A stretch of 64,000 nt of DNA, taken from NCBI GenBank assembly GCA_016712345.1, contig JADJRH010000011.1, positions 1,984,001 through 2,048,000 of the forward strand, read 5' to 3'. Position 1 is the first letter of the stretch. Every line of letters starts with the position of its first letter. The translations under genes and the position numbers were made by a program. Positions 8,438 to 17,407 of this stretch are shown here, piece after piece. The stretch is from Polyangiaceae bacterium. GTDB taxonomy: Bacteria; Myxococcota_A; Polyangia; Polyangiales; Polyangiaceae. Below the pieces are notes generated by a model. The model made no database searches, had not been told where the DNA came from, and worked only from the letters and a program-made list of their open reading frames with translations.

Positions 8438-9421
8438 GTGAAGCTTGCGTGGTTGTTCCCGGGTCAGGGAGCCCAAGAAGTGGGCATGGGCAAAGCGGTC
8501 TTCGACGCGTCGATTGCTGCGCGCGAAACGTTTGAGAGAGCCGATCGGGCGCTCCTGAAACAAGCCGCGGAGAGCGCGGGCGGTGAAGACGGCGCGGCGC
8601 TTCGCGAGCCGATCTCCAAGCTTTGTTTTGAAGGGCCAATTGAAACGCTGACGCTGACCGCCGTGACGCAGCCCGCGATTGTCGCCACGAGCAGCGCGCT
8701 GGTGGCGGCGTTGCGTGAAAGCATTCCCGACTTAGTGCCGGCCTTTGCCGCCGGTCATTCTCTTGGTGAGTACAGCGCGCTTGTGGCCGCTTCGGCGATT
8801 GCCGTTGATGATGCGGTGACGCTCTGTCGGTTGCGTGGTCAAGCGATGCAGGGAGCGGTGCCAACAGGGCAGGGAGCGATGGCGGCGATCATGGGGCTCG
8901 ACCCCGATGCCATCGCGGCCGTTTGCGCGGAGGCAGCACAGGGCGAAGTGGTGAGCCCGGCAAACTTCAACGCGCCCGGGCAGATTGTGATCGCGGGGCA
9001 TGCGGGCGCTGTGTCGCGTGCGTCGGCTCTCGTCGCGGGTCGAAACGGCAAAGCGATTCCGCTCAAAGTGAGTGCGCCGTTTCACTGTGCTCTGATGAAA
9101 CCCGCGGCCGAGGCGCTTGCGCCTTCGCTCGCCGCGCTGATCGTGAAACCGCTTGCTTTCCCGGTGATCGCAAATGTGGACGCCGAGCCGAGCACCGATC
9201 CCGAGCGCGTGAAAGATGTTCTTTTGAGGCAGATCGACGGGCCGGTTCAATGGGTAAAAACCATTGAGCGCATGGCGTCGGAAGGTGTGACACACGCGCT
9301 TGAGATCGGTCCCGGAAAAGTGTTGGCGGGGCTCGTGAAACGCATTGCCAAACAAATCAAAGTTCTGAACGTGAGCGATCCGGATTCGATCGCAAAAGTA
9401 CCCAGTTTCCTTGGGAGTTGA
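8438..9421 (+). CDS. fabD: Malonyl-CoA:ACP transacylase
   Basis: 327 aa from a GTG start. It loads malonyl groups onto ACP. Visible motifs are LFPGQGAQEVGMG at the N-terminus, nucleophile elbow GHSLGEYSALVAA (Ser) and VSAPFHCALM (His). A short Gly/Ala-rich insertion (QAAESAGGEDGAALREP) near residues 45-62 is slightly longer than usual. The stop lies 2 bp before the fabG ATG, so translation is probably coupled. Confidence 0.97.
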   Translation: MKLAWLFPGQGAQEVGMGKAVFDASIAARETFERADRALLKQAAESAGGEDGAALREPISKLCFEGPIETLTLTAVTQPAIVATSSALVAALRESIPDLVPAFAAGHSLGEYSALVAASAIAVDDAVTLCRLRGQAMQGAVPTGQGAMAAIMGLDPDAIAAVCAEAAQGEVVSPANFNAPGQIVIAGHAGAVSRASALVAGRNGKAIPLKVSAPFHCALMKPAAEALAPSLAALIVKPLAFPVIANVDAEPSTDPERVKDVLLRQIDGPVQWVKTIERMASEGVTHALEIGPGKVLAGLVKRIAKQIKVLNVSDPDSIAKVPSFLGS

Positions 9422-9423
9422 GC

Positions 9424-10176
9424 ATGTCGATGTTCCGATTGGATGGGATGGTTGCGGTGGTAACGGGCGGCTCGCGCGGCATCGGTCGCGCTTGTGCCGA
9501 GGTGCTGGCCGCGCAGGGAGCACATGTTGTTGTGACCTATGTGCGCGGTGCCGACGAAGCGGCGAAGGTCGTTGCGGCGATCCAAGAGAACGGCGGCAAA
9601 GCCGAAGCGATCGCGTTTGATGTTGCCGATATGAAAGCCTCGGAAGACGCGATGAGCGATGTCGCAAAGCGCCTCGGCAAGTTGGATATTCTCGTTGCGA
9701 ACGCGGGCGTTGCGATCGACGGTTTGCTCCTCCGCGTGAAAGAAGAAGACTTTGATCGCATCTTTGATGTGAACGTAAAAGGCTCGCTCGCGTGCGCTCG
9801 CGGGGCGATTAAGTCGATGATGCGCGCGCGATTTGGTCGCGTGATTTTTCTGTCGAGTGTTGTGGGTGAAATGGGAAACGCCGGCCAATCGGCCTACGCT
9901 GCGTCAAAAGCGGCGCTTCTGGGCCTAACAAAGACGCTTGCGCGTGAGTACGCATCGCGCAACATCACCGTCAATGCGATCACGCCTGGGTTTATCGACA
10001 CCGACATGACAACGAGCATTCAGGGCGACGCCAAGGAGGGCATGCTAAAGGCGATTCCGCTCGGAAGGACGGGGCGCGCCGCCGAGGTGGCGGCCGCCGT
10101 TGCCTTCTTGAGTTCAAAAGAAGCAAGCTACATCACCGGCGAGACGCTTCGCGTTAACGGCGGGATGTACATGTGA
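9424..10176 (+). CDS. fabG: 3-oxoacyl-ACP reductase
   Basis: 250 aa, an NADPH-dependent short-chain dehydrogenase that reduces 3-ketoacyl-ACP. It has the Rossmann motif TGGSRGIGRA, the NAG motif (VANAGVAIDG), the catalytic Ser in FLSSVVGEMG, the YxxxK pair in YAASKAALLG and the C-terminal GETLRVNGGMYM. The ATG at 9424 was chosen because it follows the fabD stop directly; another in-frame ATG lies at 9430. Confidence 0.96.
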   Translation: MSMFRLDGMVAVVTGGSRGIGRACAEVLAAQGAHVVVTYVRGADEAAKVVAAIQENGGKAEAIAFDVADMKASEDAMSDVAKRLGKLDILVANAGVAIDGLLLRVKEEDFDRIFDVNVKGSLACARGAIKSMMRARFGRVIFLSSVVGEMGNAGQSAYAASKAALLGLTKTLAREYASRNITVNAITPGFIDTDMTTSIQGDAKEGMLKAIPLGRTGRAAEVAAAVAFLSSKEASYITGETLRVNGGMYM

Positions 10177-10306
10177 AGTTTTGCCGAGTGAGGCCGCGCG
10201 AAATGTTCTTCGCGTGAAGTCTCGCTCATTACGCACGAAAAAAGACTGTTCAACTCACTGCAAGCTGCGTTAGAAGCGCGCCGCATTTCGTCGGAGGAAG
10301 ACACAA

Positions 10307-10552
10307 ATGGCAGAGCGAGACATCGAGGCCGAGGTCAAGCGAATTATCAAGGAACAGCTCGACGTCGACGACAAGGACATCAAACTTGAATCGACGTTCA
10401 TCGACGACCTCGGCGCGGACTCGCTCGGTCTTGTTGAGCTGGTGCTCGCGTTTGAGGAAGCGTTCGAGATCGACATTCCCGACGAGGACACGGAGAAGAT
10501 CCGGTCGGTCGGCGACGCGGTCGAATACGTCAAGTCGCACGTGAAGAGCTGA
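10307..10552 (+). CDS. acpP: Acyl carrier protein
   Basis: 81 aa, acidic. The phosphopantetheine attachment Ser is in LGADSLGLVELVL. The good ribosome site ggagga lies 8 bp before the ATG. The 130-bp upstream gap is relatively AT-richer than its surroundings and probably holds the strong acpP promoter. A hairpin follows the gene. The domain is complete and matches the usual FAS II ACP length. Confidence 0.97.
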   Translation: MAERDIEAEVKRIIKEQLDVDDKDIKLESTFIDDLGADSLGLVELVLAFEEAFEIDIPDEDTEKIRSVGDAVEYVKSHVKS

Positions 10553-10564
10553 TCTCTCGCGCCG

Positions 10565-10596
10565 CCCCGCAAAGTTGCCACAACGGCTTTGCGGGG
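10565..10596 (+). terminator. Hairpin between acpP and fabF
   Basis: A perfect 10-bp stem: ccccgcaaag at 10565-10574 pairs with ctttgcgggg at 10587-10596 around a 12-nt loop, followed by ttgccttta. The T-tract is interrupted, so it may act as an attenuator that lowers fabF relative to acpP rather than a full stop. It could also be a processing or stability element. Confidence 0.5.
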
Positions 10597-10673
10597 TTGC
10601 CTTTAGAGCCGCGAGATCCCAAAAGCGCAACAAAGCCTTTTCGCTTATTCAACGCGGACAGGTGGAGCGTTCC

Positions 10674-11921
10674 ATGGAACGGGTCGTTATCACCGGAGTT
10701 GGCCTCGTGACGCCGAATGGAATCGGCAACGAGGAAACGTGGAGCAATGTGCTCGCGGCAAAGAGCGGCGTGGGCCCCATCGCATTGTTCGACGCGACGG
10801 GTTACACAACGCGTTTTGCCGCCGAGGTGAAGGGCTTCAAGCCAGAAGCGTTCATCGGCAAGAAAACGAAAATTCGCGAAATGGGTCGGTATGCGCAGCT
10901 TGCGTTTGCTGCGTCGGACCTGTGCGTGAAAGATGCCGAGATTCAGTTCACCGATGAAGACCGCGAGAAGTGCGGGACGATCATCGGTGTTGGGATCGGC
11001 GGGCTTGAGTGGCTCTACAACTACTCGGTCATGCTTCGTGAAAAGGGGCCTGAAAAAGTCAGCCCTTATTTCATTCCCAACGTCATCGCAAACCTGGCCG
11101 CGGGGCAGGTTGCCATGCACCTCGGGTTGCGCGGCACCAGCTATTGCACAACGAGCGCGTGCTCATCGAGCGCTCACGCCGCCGGTGAGGCGTTTGAATG
11201 GATTCGTCGCGGGCGCTCGCCGATCATGCTTGTGGGCGGCGCCGAAGCGGCGGTCACCGGCCTTGGCATTGGAGGCTTCGGTGCGATGTTCGCTCTGTCG
11301 CGCCGCAACGACGAGCCGCATCGAGCAAGTCGACCGTGGGACAAAGAGCGCGACGGCTTCGTCTGCGGTGAAGGCGCGGCCTCATTGCTGATGGAGTCGC
11401 TGCCTCACGCGCTCGCGCGAGGTGCAAAGATCTACGGCGAGGTGAAAGGCTACGGTGCCACGTGCGACGCGTTCCACATCACGAAGCCGAGCCCCGACGG
11501 CGAAGGCGCAAAGCGCGCAATGACCGATGCGCTCGCGGATGCGAAGTTGTCGCCGTCTGACATCGACTATCTCAATGCCCACGCCACCTCCACGCCGGCG
11601 GGCGACGTTGAAGAAGCGCGCGCCATTGAGGCCGTTTTCGGTGAACACGCGCGCTCTGGAAAATTGTGGGTCTCATCCACAAAGGGCGTGATGGGTCATC
11701 TCCTGGGCGGCGCGGGTGCGGCCGAACTGGCAATGTGCCTTCTGGCGATGCGCGACGGCAAGGTGCCTCCAACCGCCAATCTCGAAAACCAAGATCCCGA
11801 GGTGCACCTCGATTGTGTACCTCTCGCCGCACGCGATCGAAAACTGTCGCACGTGATGTCAAACTCGTTTGGCTTCGGCGGCACCAACGTCACGCTCGTG
11901 ATGTCTCGTTTCGAAGGCTGA
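10674..11921 (+). CDS. fabF: Beta-ketoacyl-ACP synthase II
   Basis: 415 aa from the ATG at 10674; an open frame reaches 10575 but only MERVVITGVGLVTPNG is the normal start. It elongates acyl-ACP with malonyl-ACP. The Cys-His-His triad is visible: TTSACSSSAHAAG (Cys), LNAHATSTPAGD (His) and STKGVMGHLLGGAG (His). It closes the FAS II block; nrdR begins 37 bp later. Confidence 0.97.
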   Translation: MERVVITGVGLVTPNGIGNEETWSNVLAAKSGVGPIALFDATGYTTRFAAEVKGFKPEAFIGKKTKIREMGRYAQLAFAASDLCVKDAEIQFTDEDREKCGTIIGVGIGGLEWLYNYSVMLREKGPEKVSPYFIPNVIANLAAGQVAMHLGLRGTSYCTTSACSSSAHAAGEAFEWIRRGRSPIMLVGGAEAAVTGLGIGGFGAMFALSRRNDEPHRASRPWDKERDGFVCGEGAASLLMESLPHALARGAKIYGEVKGYGATCDAFHITKPSPDGEGAKRAMTDALADAKLSPSDIDYLNAHATSTPAGDVEEARAIEAVFGEHARSGKLWVSSTKGVMGHLLGGAGAAELAMCLLAMRDGKVPPTANLENQDPEVHLDCVPLAARDRKLSHVMSNSFGFGGTNVTLVMSRFEG

Positions 11922-11958
11922 GCGATCGACGGCGCCTCGCGCGCCAAGCTGTGTTTCA

Positions 11959-12420
11959 GTGAAGTGCCCATTTTGCTCCCATCCTGAAGACAAAGTGATC
12001 GACTCGCGTACCGGCGGCGCGGGCGATGTGATTCGTCGACGTCGCGAATGTGAGTTGTGCGGGCGTCGCTTCACCACGTACGAGCGAATTGAAGACGTGC
12101 TGCCGACCGTTGTGAAAAAAGACGGCGGGCGCGAGCCGTTTGACCGCAAAAAGCTCATTTTCGGCGCTCGCGTGGCGTGCATTAAGCGCCCCGTCTCGAT
12201 TGAGCGCATTGAGGCGATTGCCGACGCCATCGAACGTGAAATTCAAGAAACGGAGCGGCGCGAGGTGGCCTCCTCCGAGCTGGGCGAACGGATGATGGTG
12301 CACCTGCGCGACATCGACGAAGTGGCGTACATTCGTTTCGCGAGCGTGTATCGCTCGTTTCGCGACGTGGATGAATTTTTCGCCGAGCTGAAAAAGCTCG
12401 TAAAAGAGCGCGACGGCTAA
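11959..12420 (+). CDS. nrdR: Transcriptional repressor NrdR
   Basis: 153 aa from a GTG start (MKCPFCSHPEDKVIDSR). An N-terminal zinc ribbon (CPFC, CELCGRRFTTYE) is followed by an ATP-cone (VVKKDGGREPFDRKKL through IRFASVYRSFRDVDEF). The family represses ribonucleotide reductase genes in response to dATP/ATP and binds NrdR boxes. No NrdR box pair was recognised within the window. It lies between fabF and ribD, a common bacterial arrangement. Confidence 0.97.
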   Translation: MKCPFCSHPEDKVIDSRTGGAGDVIRRRRECELCGRRFTTYERIEDVLPTVVKKDGGREPFDRKKLIFGARVACIKRPVSIERIEAIADAIEREIQETERREVASSELGERMMVHLRDIDEVAYIRFASVYRSFRDVDEFFAELKKLVKERDG

Positions 12421-12523
12421 CCCGTCGATGCGAAAGTGAATGGCCGTTTCGGTTGTGTGGACCGAAGACGCACATCACGTGGCTCTCGACTTTTGACACA
12501 ACCCGCGGATACAAACGAGCAAA

Positions 12524-13657
12524 ATGCCAGCGAGCGCCGAACTTGAGTTCGATCAGTCCGCAATGCGCGAGGCGATTGCGCAGGCGCTCTCGGCGCGGCC
12601 TTCTCCCAATCCGCCCGTCGGCGCGGTGGTGGTGAACGAGGGCAAGATCGTTGCGCGCGGATATCATCGCCGCGCCGGTGAGGAGCACGCGGAAGCGATC
12701 GCGATCGCGCGCGCGGGCGACGCGGCGCGCGGCGGCACGCTCTACGTCACGCTCGAACCTTGCAATCATCACGGGCGCACGCCTCCGTGCGTTGACGCAA
12801 TTCTCCAAGCGGGCATTCGGCGCGTCGTGATTGGGGTTGCCGATCCCAATCCGCACGTCGTCGGCGGCGGCGCCACGCGCCTGTCTGAAGCGGGGCTTCA
12901 AGTTGATTTCGGTGTGCCCGGCGTCGACGCAAAACCGGTGATCGCCGCGTGGAGCAAGTTCATCACCGAAGGGCTGCCCTACGTTGCTCTCAAGCTCGCG
13001 CTATCGCTCGACGGACGCATTGCCACGCGAACCGGCGCATCAAAGTGGGTCACGGGGCCTGAAGCGCGCGCGAAGGTGCAGGAGCTTCGCGTGATGCACG
13101 ACGCGGTCGCGGTGGGGATCAACACGGCGCTGGCGGATGATCCGCGGCTCACCGTCCGCGATCCGGCGCTCGTTGAACAATACGGTGCACCAGCGCGGCT
13201 CGTCTTCGATTCGGCAATGCGTTTGCCGGTCACGAGTCGACTTGTGCAAACCGCGCGTGAAGTGCCCACATGGGTGCTCACAACGCTCGACGCGCCGATT
13301 GAAGCCGAACAGGTGCTCGTGGACGCGGGGTGCTTTGTTGTTCGGGCTCCAACGTCGGCCGAAGGGCGCGTGGATGTGTCGGCGGCGCTTCAACTGCTTG
13401 CTTCGCAGGGCATTGTTTCGATTTTGGTGGAAGGCGGCGCCGAGCTGTCGGGAAGTTTGCTGGCGTCGCGGCTCGCCGACGAGCTTCACGCGTTCGTTGC
13501 GCCTGTGCTCCTCGGGCCGCGAGGCCGCCCGGGTGCGGTGGATTGGGCGGGGCCGGACACGCCTCAAGAGGCGCCGCGCATTCTCGACCCGCGGTGGGAA
13601 CTTTGCGGTCGCGACGCGTACGTGAGCGGTCCGCTTTCGTTCCCCGCGCGCGGCTGA
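12524..13657 (+). CDS. ribD: Bifunctional riboflavin biosynthesis deaminase/reductase
   Basis: 377 aa. The N-terminal deaminase domain shows the zinc site HAEAIAI and PCNHHGRTPPC. The C-terminal reductase domain starts near YVALKLALSLDGRIAT, with SKWVTG and VEGGAELSGSLL. Together they carry out the second and third steps of riboflavin synthesis. No FMN riboswitch was seen upstream, and ribE/ribBA do not follow. The 170 bp after the gene hold a GTGTACAC site and nothing else recognisable. Confidence 0.96.
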   Translation: MPASAELEFDQSAMREAIAQALSARPSPNPPVGAVVVNEGKIVARGYHRRAGEEHAEAIAIARAGDAARGGTLYVTLEPCNHHGRTPPCVDAILQAGIRRVVIGVADPNPHVVGGGATRLSEAGLQVDFGVPGVDAKPVIAAWSKFITEGLPYVALKLALSLDGRIATRTGASKWVTGPEARAKVQELRVMHDAVAVGINTALADDPRLTVRDPALVEQYGAPARLVFDSAMRLPVTSRLVQTAREVPTWVLTTLDAPIEAEQVLVDAGCFVVRAPTSAEGRVDVSAALQLLASQGIVSILVEGGAELSGSLLASRLADELHAFVAPVLLGPRGRPGAVDWAGPDTPQEAPRILDPRWELCGRDAYVSGPLSFPARG

Positions 13658-13828
13658 CGCTCCCAACACCGCCGACGCAAATCGCTCTGTGTACACAACG
13701 GCCGATGAGGGTTCCCGGCGGGGCGCATCGATCGCCACAGATTTTCAGCGGGAGCAAATGTTGGGTGTGGACGTTGGTGCGGCGTCAAACGCGGCGGAAG
13801 AGCTTGTTTTGCCGGGAGAACAGGGTCG

Positions 13829-14338
13829 TCAGCGCGTGGCTTCGATCGCGCGCTTTTGAAGCTTTCGCTGAACGATGCGGCGTTTGAGCATGCCCATGTG
13901 GTCGACCATCAGCACGCCGTCGAGGTGATCGAGTTCGTGTTGGATGGCGACGGCGAGCAGACCTTCGGCTTCAAGCTCGAAGCTTTTCCCGTCACGGTCC
14001 TGCGCACGCACGCGCACTTCTGCGGCTCGTTTGATGTCTTCGGTGACGCCCGGAAAAGACAGACATCCCTCGGGGCCCACACATTCGCCGCGGCGCTCAA
14101 CGATTTCCGGATTGATGAAAACGCGGAGATCGCTGGGCTCATCTTCGCCCGCCACATCCACCAAAAAGATCCGATGAGGCTCGCCGATTTGCGTTGCTGC
14201 GAGGCCCACTCCGGGCGCCGCGTACATGGTCTCGGCCATGTCATCGACAAGCTTTTTCATCTCCGGCGTCATCTCAAGAACCGGTTCCGCTTTTTGGCGA
14301 AGACGTGGGTCGGGATAGTGAAGAATCTTGCGAATCAT
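13829..14338 (-). CDS. def: Peptide deformylase
   Basis: 169 aa. It removes the formyl group from nascent proteins with a catalytic metal. All three family motifs are present: GVGLAATQIG, EGCLSFPG (metal Cys) and QHELDHLDG (metal His pair and catalytic Glu). It is the usual length. It is not next to fmt. The 130-bp gap to the FHA gene upstream holds no recognised feature. Confidence 0.97.
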   Translation of the reverse strand: MIRKILHYPDPRLRQKAEPVLEMTPEMKKLVDDMAETMYAAPGVGLAATQIGEPHRIFLVDVAGEDEPSDLRVFINPEIVERRGECVGPEGCLSFPGVTEDIKRAAEVRVRAQDRDGKSFELEAEGLLAVAIQHELDHLDGVLMVDHMGMLKRRIVQRKLQKRAIEATR

Positions 14339-14468
14339 GGTCCGTTCGGCGGTGATTTTTTAGTTGGCATCAGCGGGGTTTTTCGGTCGCGGGAGCGCAA
14401 ACGAAAATCGGAATCGATACTAACACGCTTTATAGCGCTCGATTTGAGGCCCTCAAGACGGGGACCCA

Positions 14469-16562
14469 CTACGGTCGCTTAAACATGGAGAGGTCCACTT
14501 GCACGCCGCGGCCGAGCAGGTCGTCGACGACAGCCGGAACCACGCCGGTGGGCAAGAACGAGCCTTCCACAGCGCCGCCGGCCGCCGTGCGTTCGACAAC
14601 GAAGTTGAACACGTCGCGCGGGACAATTCGGTTGCCTTCGATCGTTAGCTCGGCAACGCGCATAACGCGGTGTCTGCCGTCGCGAAGGCGCGCGATCTCC
14701 ACGGCGATATCAAACGCCGACACGAGCCACTCGCGCGCCGTTTCGGCGCCGATGCCGGGCCGTGTGGCTGCGATGTCGGCGGTGAGGCGAACGAGCGCTT
14801 GACGCAACGTGGGTGCGCGCGCGGCGGCGAGTACACCGTCCACGCCGTCGCCGATGGCGTCGACCACTTCCACGGCGACGCGCCCGGCGAACGCGCCGAC
14901 AACCAAACGATCAGGATGAATGCGCGCCGCTGCTTGAACGGCTCGAACGCCTTGATCGGGGTTGCCGATCAACATCGAAACAACGTGCGGCTGGTTGAAG
15001 ATGATCTCGTCTTCTTCTTCGAGCACCATCACGCGATCTTCGGTGCTTCCAGCGGCGGCCAGCGCTCCGAGAAGCGACGTTGCTCCGGCACCGACCGAAC
15101 CGGTGACCAAGATGTTTGCGCGACCGGTGACAGCAAATCCAAAGAGGCCGGCCATCGCACGCGAGATGGTTCCGCTGCGGCCCAGATCTTCGAGCGTGAG
15201 GTCTGCGCGCTGCGGTTTGCGCACCACAACAACGTGACCCTGCTCGGTTGCGGGCGGCATGACAGCAAACAAACGCAGACCACCGAGCAGTCTTCGCTCA
15301 ACGAATGTTTCACTTGCGTCGAGCGGTTCACCCGCCATGGCACACATGCGTCGCAGTGCGAGAAGCAGCGCGCTTTCGCTTGAAAACGCGAGATCCACGG
15401 TCACTTGGCGGCGACCGTGCATCGCGATCACGTGGTCGTATCGAACCACTTGCACTTCGCTCACTTCTTCGTCGTCGAGGAGCGGCGTGAACGGTCCGAG
15501 ATCAAACAACTCGCGCCGCGCCGTGGCGATGAGCAACTCCGGTCCGAGGTCGCTCGGAATTTCTCCCGACGCCTTCATGGCCGCCGCGACCTCGCCGAGC
15601 GTGGCGTCGATGCGCTGTTGCAGCGAGTCTTCGGGCCGCGCGCCGGTTTCGAGCGGCGACAAATCAACGACAGCGCCGAGACGCGTGAGGAGCTGCGCAA
15701 GCGCGTGACGATGTGCCGCCGCCTGCGCCGGATCCGCCGGTCGCTCCGGCGTGGGAACCAACGCTTTGCGCGAGCCGGTGCTCGCCCGCATGTCGCGCTG
15801 CGGTTGGCTCGATTCGTCCGCCGGTGAGGGCGGCGGCGCCGATGTGGATGGAGCCGGTGTGGCAGGAACTGCAAACGGGGGCGGCGGCACAGCACCCGGC
15901 CGAGGGATTGCTGTGGTCGGCGCTCCCGGCGCCACAGGCACGACCGGCTGTGAGCGCGACAACCCCAATCCGCGCCCACCCGACGGCACGCGCGGCGGCG
16001 CCGGCACCTGGTACTGCATCGAGTCGTCGGGGTCGTGTTCGAGCGGGAAGTGACTGACGATGTCTTGGCTTCTCGCCGGCGGTGAATCCACGCGCGGCGG
16101 GCTTCCCGATTTAGCGAGCCCCCGATTTTCGCTCGACGGCGGATCGAGCGGAGGTGGGCTTGGAATGAGATCTTTTTGAAGAACGTGGCCCGCCGTCACT
16201 TCGCGCGGTTGGCTGCTCTCGTCGGGGGCGCGCGGAGGTTCGCTCGTGGACGGCGCGACACTTCCCGAACCGGTTTCGATCCGCAGAACGAAATCGCCGA
16301 TGTAGATCTTGTCGCCCTCGCGGACGATTGTTGCCTGCGAGATTTTTCGGCCGTTTACGTACGTGCCGTTGGTGCTCTTCAGGTCGGTGACGATGAATCG
16401 ACCGTCCCGAAAAAGCAGCCTCGCGTGGCGTTTCGAAACGTTGCCTTTCGGCAACATCAAATCGTTGCCTTGAACGCGGCCGACGTTGATTTCCGTCCGG
16501 TCGAAGGCTTCACGGCGCTCAGCGCCGCCCTTTTCGCTGATGATGACGGAAAACATCGCCAT
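14469..16562 (-). CDS. FHA domain protein with degenerate CpaF/TadA-type ATPase domain
   Basis: 697 aa from the ATG at 16562 (a start at 16592 is also open, and MFSVIISEKGG two codons later is plausible). Residues about 1-95 are an FHA phosphothreonine-binding domain: VGRVQGNDLML, VSKRHARL and TNGTYVNGRKI. Residues about 105-290 are a Pro/Ser/Ala-rich linker. The C-terminal 370 residues align with type II/IV secretion ATPases of the CpaF kind, but the P-loop reads TGSVGAGATSLL with Ala where the lysine belongs, the GEVRG motif reads VGAFAG, and the TxHA motif reads AARAP. The ATPase is therefore probably catalytically dead, and a regulatory or scaffold role in a secretion/pilus system controlled by Ser/Thr kinases is inferred. 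Confidence 0.88.
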   Translation of the reverse strand: MAMFSVIISEKGGAERREAFDRTEINVGRVQGNDLMLPKGNVSKRHARLLFRDGRFIVTDLKSTNGTYVNGRKISQATIVREGDKIYIGDFVLRIETGSGSVAPSTSEPPRAPDESSQPREVTAGHVLQKDLIPSPPPLDPPSSENRGLAKSGSPPRVDSPPARSQDIVSHFPLEHDPDDSMQYQVPAPPRVPSGGRGLGLSRSQPVVPVAPGAPTTAIPRPGAVPPPPFAVPATPAPSTSAPPPSPADESSQPQRDMRASTGSRKALVPTPERPADPAQAAAHRHALAQLLTRLGAVVDLSPLETGARPEDSLQQRIDATLGEVAAAMKASGEIPSDLGPELLIATARRELFDLGPFTPLLDDEEVSEVQVVRYDHVIAMHGRRQVTVDLAFSSESALLLALRRMCAMAGEPLDASETFVERRLLGGLRLFAVMPPATEQGHVVVVRKPQRADLTLEDLGRSGTISRAMAGLFGFAVTGRANILVTGSVGAGATSLLGALAAAGSTEDRVMVLEEEDEIIFNQPHVVSMLIGNPDQGVRAVQAAARIHPDRLVVGAFAGRVAVEVVDAIGDGVDGVLAAARAPTLRQALVRLTADIAATRPGIGAETAREWLVSAFDIAVEIARLRDGRHRVMRVAELTIEGNRIVPRDVFNFVVERTAAGGAVEGSFLPTGVVPAVVDDLLGRGVQVDLSMFKRP

Positions 16563-16679
16563 GGCCCTGAGGTCGTGGCGCAATACGACCAAGGCCCGCG
16601 CATCAAGTCAACGTTGCTGCAATTGGGGGTTGCGCCGGCTGACAGCGCGGGGAGCGTTGGAGGGCTCCCGGGAAGGGGA

Positions 16680-16892
16680 TCAGGTAGCCGTCGGAACGCG
16701 GACGACGTTCACCGCTTGCAGGCCCTTTGGGCCCTCTTTGATCTCGAACTCGACCATTTCGTCCTCGAAGAGCCGCCGGCGACCTTCGCCGTGAATCTGC
16801 GAGTAATGGACAAACACGTCGGGTCCGGTGTCCTGTTTGATGAACCCCCAACCTTTTTCGTCGTTAAACCACTTCACTTTTCCAACAGCCAT
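16680..16892 (-). CDS. Cold-shock domain protein (CspA family)
   Basis: 70 aa. It opens MAVGKVKWFNDEKGWGFIKQ with RNP1 (KGWGFI) and RNP2 (VFVHYSQI) single-strand nucleic-acid-binding motifs. The frame is open upstream to 17069, but the ATG at 16892 has a strong ribosome site (ggaggg, 3 bp upstream) and gives the family length. It presumably acts as an RNA chaperone. It is monocistronic, with about 130 bp of upstream leader in the same frame that may be an untranslated regulatory leader. Confidence 0.95.
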   Translation of the reverse strand: MAVGKVKWFNDEKGWGFIKQDTGPDVFVHYSQIHGEGRRRLFEDEMVEFEIKEGPKGLQAVNVVRVPTAT

Positions 16893-17176
16893 AGGCCCTC
16901 CAGCTTCGTGGGCATGCGCGAAACCCATCCATGTCGCCGAATTGCTCAGCGTCACGAGCGCGCGGTAACTCACGCGTCGTTGTTCTTGAATGTCGATTTC
17001 CCCAGTTTCGAGCGGCGCGCACCGTAAACGCGTGAGTCCTAAAAGGTCAAGTACTAGCCGACCGGACAACCGCGAAAGCAGTTCCGCGGCGCTGCCAACC
17101 CGCGCGCGAACAACAGTTCGCGTGATGCTCCAAATTGCCGCGCAAAAAGGGCGCTTTCTCCGGGCATGGGGTTCGC

Positions 17177-17389
17177 ATGAACACCTTTTCGATCATGAAC
17201 CTCTCCACTGAAGAAACGGTTCCCCACAAAGCGGCCCCCACACGGGACGCGCGCGCTCTGCCCATTCTCGCCAAGACCATTTACCGAGAACTCAAGCAAA
17301 GCGGCCTTTCGGAAGAGGACATCATGGGCGTCGCGAGTGAGCTTCTGTCGCAGGTCGCATGCGGCCTGCGGGAACGCGGCGCGAAGTAA
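17177..17389 (+). CDS. Small conserved-looking hypothetical protein
   Basis: 70 aa from the ATG at 17177 (MNTFSIMNLSTEETVPHKAA); the open frame reaches 17135. The second half (ILAKTIYRELKQSGLSEEDIMGVASELLSQV) is a clean amphipathic helix pair, so a folded helical protein is likely. No family was recognised. It sits between the divergent csp gene and the convergent metallophosphoesterase gene, whose end is 18 bp away. Confidence 0.6.
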   Translation: MNTFSIMNLSTEETVPHKAAPTRDARALPILAKTIYRELKQSGLSEEDIMGVASELLSQVACGLRERGAK

Positions 17390-17407
17390 CTTCCGCAACC
17401 CAATCGC

